Shown here: one piece after another, positions 60,556-64,000 of the stretch
Layout: every line of letters starts with the position of its first letter
Position numbering within the stretch: the stretch's first letter is position 1
Assembly: GCF_011764445.1 (NCBI RefSeq)
Contig: NZ_BLPG01000001.1
Span: forward strand, 5,969,001-6,033,000
Reading direction: 5' to 3'
DNA from: Phytohabitans rumicis
Lineage (GTDB): Bacteria > Actinomycetota > Actinomycetes > Mycobacteriales > Micromonosporaceae
Length of the DNA: 64,000 bases
Translations under genes and position numbers: made by a program
Notes under the pieces: generated by a model
Database searches by the model: none
What the model saw: only the letters and a program-made list of their open reading frames with translations
What the model was told of the DNA's origin: nothing

Positions 60556-61437
60556 GTGCTGACGCTCGTCGTGGGGACCGGGCGGTGCGGGTCGACGCTG
60601 GTGCAGGAGGTGCTGGCCCGCCACCCGTCGGCCGGCTTCGTCTCCGGGCTGGACGACCGGCTGCCCCGGTTCAATCGCATCGGCCGGTTCAACGGCCCGA
60701 TCTACCGGCACCTGGCGCCTCGCCAGGGCGAATCGAGGGCGCGCGGCCAGCGGTGGATCGCGCCCACCGAGGCGTACCGGCTGCTTGACCGGCACGTGTT
60801 CGCGGGCTTCTCCGCCCCCTGTCGCGACCTCGTGGCCGACGACCTCTCGCCGATCATGGAACGGCGGGTCCGGTCGTTCTTCGACACCCGCGCCCGCCGG
60901 CAGGACTGCAAGGTCCTGTTCCAGCACCTGACCGGCTGGCCGCGCACCGGGTTCCTGCACGCGGCGTACCCGGAGCTGCGGGTGATCCACGTGGTGCGCG
61001 ACGGGCGCGCGGTGGCCAACTCGTGGCTCCAGACGCCGTGGTGGGACGGCTGGCGCGGCCCGGACGCCTGGCGGTACGGCCCGCTGCCGCCGCCGCTGCG
61101 GCACGAGTGGGAGGAGAGCGGCCGGTCCTTCGCCGTGCTCGCCGCGCTGTGCTGGAAGATGCTGATGGACGCCTACGCGCAGGCGCGGATGGTGCATCCG
61201 GGCGGCCAGTGGCTCGACGTCCGCTACGAGGAACTGGTCCGCGCGCCCAACGAGCAGGTCGCGCGGATGCTCAAGTTCCTCGGCCTGGAGTGGACGCCGC
61301 AGTTCGAGAAGGGCTTCGCGCGGCACCGCTTCCACACCGAGCGCGGCGGGGCGTACCGCTACGAGCTGACCGCCACCCAGGTCGCCGCCATCGAGCGGGT
61401 GCTGGACAAGCCGCTACGGCATTGGGCGTACGAATAG
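60556..61437 (+). CDS. Sulfotransferase-family protein
   Basis: Protein of 293 aa of the bacterial sulfotransferase family. The 5'-phosphosulfate loop is VVGTGRCGSTLVQEVLARHP at residues 5-24 and the 3'-phosphate motif is IHVVRDGRAVANSWL. Trp-rich stretches (TPWWDGWRGPDAWRYGP) may form the acceptor site. The start is GTG 60556, 30 bp after the dehydratase stop. It is only distantly similar to the sulfotransferase at 46182 (which has GAQRCGTTS and RNPVERAYSHY), so they probably have different acceptors. The acceptor is unknown. Confidence 0.87.
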   Translation: MLTLVVGTGRCGSTLVQEVLARHPSAGFVSGLDDRLPRFNRIGRFNGPIYRHLAPRQGESRARGQRWIAPTEAYRLLDRHVFAGFSAPCRDLVADDLSPIMERRVRSFFDTRARRQDCKVLFQHLTGWPRTGFLHAAYPELRVIHVVRDGRAVANSWLQTPWWDGWRGPDAWRYGPLPPPLRHEWEESGRSFAVLAALCWKMLMDAYAQARMVHPGGQWLDVRYEELVRAPNEQVARMLKFLGLEWTPQFEKGFARHRFHTERGGAYRYELTATQVAAIERVLDKPLRHWAYE

Positions 61438-61489
61438 GTACCGCGGCTGGATGACGCCCCGGCGGCCGTGGCCGACGTACGGTGAGCGC

Positions 61490-62677
61490 ATGGGCGGTGT
61501 TGCCAGGTTGCGCCAGGCCGCGCGGGCACACCCGCTGGCGGTCGACGGTGCGTTGGCGGCCGTCCTCTACGCCTTGAGCCTGCTCGCACCGATGCGCGGC
61601 GACGAGCGGCCCGAGCGGGTCTCGCTGAGTCTCGGCTTAGTCGTCGCGGCGACCGTGGTGTGCGCCGCGCTGGTCTTCCGGCGGCGCTGGCCGCTGCTCG
61701 TGCTCGCGGTAACCACGACCACCGTGGTCGTCATGATGATGACCATTCAGGCGCGGGCCGCCTTCGTGGCTGGCGTCATCATCGCGGCGTACACAGTGGC
61801 CACTCGGACCGACCGGGCCACGGCGTGGATCGCCGGCACGGCCTGCGCGCTCGCGTTCGGCGTCGCGGCCGCGGTCGGCTCCGACGAACCCTGGTACGAC
61901 CCGGGAAACCTCATATTCGTGGTGTGGGTCGGCATGGCGGTCGCGGCGGGAGACGCGGTGCGCAGCCGCCGCGCGTACGTCGCCGTGCTCGAAGAACGCG
62001 CCCGCCGCGCCGAGCAGAGCCGCGAGGGGGAGGCACGCCGCCGGGTCGCCGAGGAACGCCTGCGCATCGCCCGCGAATTGCACGACGTCGTCGCCCACCA
62101 CATCGCGCTGGTGAACGTGCAGGCGGGCGTCGCCAGCCACGTGCTGCGCGACCGGCCGGACCAGGCCGAGGAGGCGCTCACCCACGTACGGCGGGCGAGC
62201 GGGGCCGTCCTCGACGAGCTGGGCGCGATGCTCAGCGTGCTGCGGCAGTCCGGCGAGTCCGACTCGCCGACCGAGCCCGCGCCCAGCCTCGACCGCCTGG
62301 ACGCGCTCGTCGGCTCGTTCACCGCGGCCGGGCTCACCGTGGACTGGACGCTCTCCGGCCGTCCCCGCCCGCTGCCCGCCGCCGTCGACCTTGCCGCGTA
62401 CCGCATCGTGCAGGAGTCACTGACCAATGTGCACAAACACAGCGGGGGAGCGGCGGCGCGGGTCACCGTCGGCTACGCGGCGGACGGGCTCGTCATCGAC
62501 GTCCGGGACGACGGCCGTTCGGGCGCCGTCGTCCCCAACGGCACCGGACACGGCATCCTCGGGATGCGGGAGCGGGCGGCCGCCGCCGGGGGCGAGCTGC
62601 GCGCCGGCCCCCGGCCCGAGGGCGGATTCCGGGTGTACGCCAGGCTGCCGTTACCGTCTACTCAGGAGGATCGATGA
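61490..62677 (+). CDS. Sensor histidine kinase, HisKA_3 type
   Basis: Membrane sensor kinase of about 395 aa. Four to five N-terminal helices (including LGLVVAATVVCAALVF and LLVLAVTTTTVVVMMMTIQA) are followed by a short coiled coil, the phospho-acceptor box RIARELHDVVAHHIALVNVQ and an HATPase with ESLTNVHKHSGG and GHGILGMRERA. The start is ATG 61490; a further ATG upstream in the same frame (61451) lacks support. It overlaps the response regulator by ATGA-type coupling (4 bp). This kinase, its regulator and an ABC-2-like transporter form a common actinobacterial resistance or stress module. Confidence 0.9.
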   Translation: MGGVARLRQAARAHPLAVDGALAAVLYALSLLAPMRGDERPERVSLSLGLVVAATVVCAALVFRRRWPLLVLAVTTTTVVVMMMTIQARAAFVAGVIIAAYTVATRTDRATAWIAGTACALAFGVAAAVGSDEPWYDPGNLIFVVWVGMAVAAGDAVRSRRAYVAVLEERARRAEQSREGEARRRVAEERLRIARELHDVVAHHIALVNVQAGVASHVLRDRPDQAEEALTHVRRASGAVLDELGAMLSVLRQSGESDSPTEPAPSLDRLDALVGSFTAAGLTVDWTLSGRPRPLPAAVDLAAYRIVQESLTNVHKHSGGAAARVTVGYAADGLVIDVRDDGRSGAVVPNGTGHGILGMRERAAAAGGELRAGPRPEGGFRVYARLPLPSTQEDR

Positions 62678-63339
62678 TCCGGGTCCTGCTGGCCGACGAC
62701 CAGAAGCTCATCCGCGCCGGCTTTCGGGTGCTCATCGACTCCGCGCCGGACCTGGAGGTGGTCGGGGAGGCCGCTACCGGGCGGGAGGCGGTCGACCTGC
62801 TGCGCACCACGCGTGCCGACGTCGTCCTGATGGACATCCGGATGCCGGAGCTGGACGGGCTGGCCGCCACCCGAGAGATCACCGCCGACGAGGAGCTGGC
62901 CGGTGTGCGCGTGCTGATCCTGACCACATTCGAGGTCGACGAGTACGTCTTCCAGGCCCTGCGCGCCGGGGCGAGCGGGTTCCTCGGTAAGGGCGTCGAC
63001 CCGGCGGAGCTGCTGGACGCGATCCGGGTCGTGGCCGGCGGCGAGGCGCTGCTGTCGGCCAAGGCGACCCGCAGCCTCATCGAGCGCTTCCTCGCCCAGC
63101 CGGACGACTCCCCACAGGCGACACCCGAGGCGCTGCGGGCGCTGACCGACCGCGAGCGCGAGGTGCTCGGCCTCGTGGCCGCCGGACTGTCCAATGACGA
63201 CATCGCCGAGCGGCTCGTCCTGTCTCCGCTCACCGCCAAGACCCACGTGAACCGGGCGATGATGAAGCTCGGCGCGCGCGACCGGGCGCAGCTCGTCGTC
63301 ATCGCGTACCAGACGGGTCTGGCTCGGGGGCCGCAGTAG
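62674..63339 (+). CDS. NarL/LuxR-family response regulator
   Basis: Response regulator of 221 aa. The receiver has LLADDQKLIRAGFRVLID and phospho-acceptor Asp54 in VVLMDIRMPELDG; the conserved Thr and Lys are in ILTTFE and LGKG. The LuxR HTH starts near residue 150 (LTDREREVLGLVAAGLSNDD). The ribosome binding site AGGAGG precedes ATG 62674, inside the kinase 3' end. It likely controls the ABC transporter gene 90 bp downstream. Confidence 0.93.
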   Translation: MIRVLLADDQKLIRAGFRVLIDSAPDLEVVGEAATGREAVDLLRTTRADVVLMDIRMPELDGLAATREITADEELAGVRVLILTTFEVDEYVFQALRAGASGFLGKGVDPAELLDAIRVVAGGEALLSAKATRSLIERFLAQPDDSPQATPEALRALTDREREVLGLVAAGLSNDDIAERLVLSPLTAKTHVNRAMMKLGARDRAQLVVIAYQTGLARGPQ

Positions 63340-63429
63340 CGCGGCGGCCGGCCTACCGCGGATGTGGTAGGCCAAGGTGTCCGCGCCTGGCCGATGCCCT
63401 TTGCTTCCGGTCGCGCCAGGCTGGCCAGC

Positions 63430-64000
63430 ATGATTGAAGTGATCGATCTGACCAAGCGGTACGGCGACAAGGTCGCCGTCGACGGGCTCACCTTCACGGT
63501 GCGGCCCGGCGTGGTGACCGGCTTCCTCGGGCCAAACGGGGCCGGCAAGTCCACCACGATGCGGATGATCCTCGGCCTGGACCGCCCGTCGTCCGGGACG
63601 GTCACGGTCAACGGCCGCCCGTACGCCGGGCACGCCGCGCCGCTGTGCGAGCTGGGAGCGCTGCTGGAGGCGCGGGCGGTCCACACCGGACGGTCGGCGT
63701 ATCACCACCTGCTGGCGATGGCCGCCACCACAGGCATCCCGGCGAGCCGGGTCGACGAGGTCATCGACCTGGTCGGGCTGCGCGACGTGGCCGGCAAGCG
63801 GGCGGGCGGCTTCTCGCTGGGCATGGGACAGCGGCTCGGCATCGCCTCGGCGCTGCTCGGCGATCCGAAGGTGGTGATGCTCGACGAGCCGGTCAACGGG
63901 CTGGACCCGGAGGGCATCCTGTGGATCCGCAACCTGCTCAAGGGGCTGGCGGCGCGGGGCCGTACCGTCTTCGTCTCCTCGCACCTGATGAGCGAGATGG
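63430..64000 (+). CDS. ABC transporter ATP-binding protein (3' end outside the window)
   Basis: First 190 residues of an ABC-2-type exporter ATPase starting at ATG 63430. Walker A is GPNGAGKST, signature FSLGMGQRLGIASALL, Walker B VVMLDEPVNGLDP and H-loop VSSHLMSEM at the edge. This set, and EVIDLTKRYGDKVAVDGLTF at the N-terminus, match bacitracin/daunorubicin-like exporters common next to HisKA_3 two-component systems. The membrane subunit should lie just beyond the right edge. Confidence 0.92.
   Translation, partial: MIEVIDLTKRYGDKVAVDGLTFTVRPGVVTGFLGPNGAGKSTTMRMILGLDRPSSGTVTVNGRPYAGHAAPLCELGALLEARAVHTGRSAYHHLLAMAATTGIPASRVDEVIDLVGLRDVAGKRAGGFSLGMGQRLGIASALLGDPKVVMLDEPVNGLDPEGILWIRNLLKGLAARGRTVFVSSHLMSEM

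Overview
The window is a very GC-rich actinomycete chromosome segment. C/G-ended codons, many GTG and TTG starts, ATGA/GTGA-coupled operons, a SigD/ShbA-type sigma factor with its anti-sigma factor, ROK regulators, Tat lipoproteins and a roughly 100-bp intergenic palindromic repeat in four copies all point to a filamentous actinomycete. Micromonosporaceae is my best guess, but it cannot be proven from the window alone. I found no rRNA, tRNA, CRISPR array, prophage or insertion sequence. Both ends cut ABC ATPase genes.

Layout. 1-2222: Mce/Mla-type ABC ATPase (partial), divergent from a sigma factor and its anti-sigma factor. 2251-6774: compact ACP / ketosynthase / inactive ketosynthase / acyl-AMP ligase-thioesterase operon, convergent with a two-component system (6771-8650). 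8761-10869: MMPL exporter. 10878-13067: secreted HExxH protein with a CBM2 behind a CebR-like operator. 13100-13624: FHA protein, then an intergenic region rich in repeats. 14085-20691: a probable PhoP-controlled divergon, with a solute-binding/VWA/phytase-like operon on one side and phoD on the other, sharing a PHO box. 20712-23068: dnaG and a small partner. 23058-26834: ROK regulator divergent from a three-gene ABC-2 exporter. 27035-38144: carbohydrate region with a TIM-barrel isomerase, a frameshifted ROK regulator, an RbsABC-like importer, a Gfo/Idh/MocA oxidoreductase and a giant secreted ThuA/sugar-dehydrogenase protein. 38368-46153: an eight-gene coupled Ebo-type cluster (inositol-phosphate-synthase-like, EboC, TIM barrel, EboA, EboB, EboE, EboF, polyprenyl synthase). 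46182-49140: sulfotransferase, lipoprotein and two hypothetical genes. 49137-55180: PucR regulator and a hydroxyproline-degradation operon, separated by a striking set of three large hairpins. 55196-58472: secreted metalloprotease facing a mosaic membrane-anchored protein. 58614-61437: LysR regulator, threonine/serine dehydratase-like enzyme and sulfotransferase. 61490-64000: two-component system and a truncated ABC ATPase.

Two observations stand out. First, two inverted copies of a 29-bp hairpin at 50375-50449 and 50600-50674 have identical 17-nt loops and differ only at four positions per arm, all of them exactly compensatory; a third hairpin lies between them. Second, seven genes carry an apparent single-base loss, every one at a run of four or five G or C. 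That pattern is better explained by homopolymer under-calling in the assembly than by seven independent pseudogenes, and it affects how the polyketide-like operon, the ROK regulator, EboB and the hydroxyproline dehydrogenase should be read.
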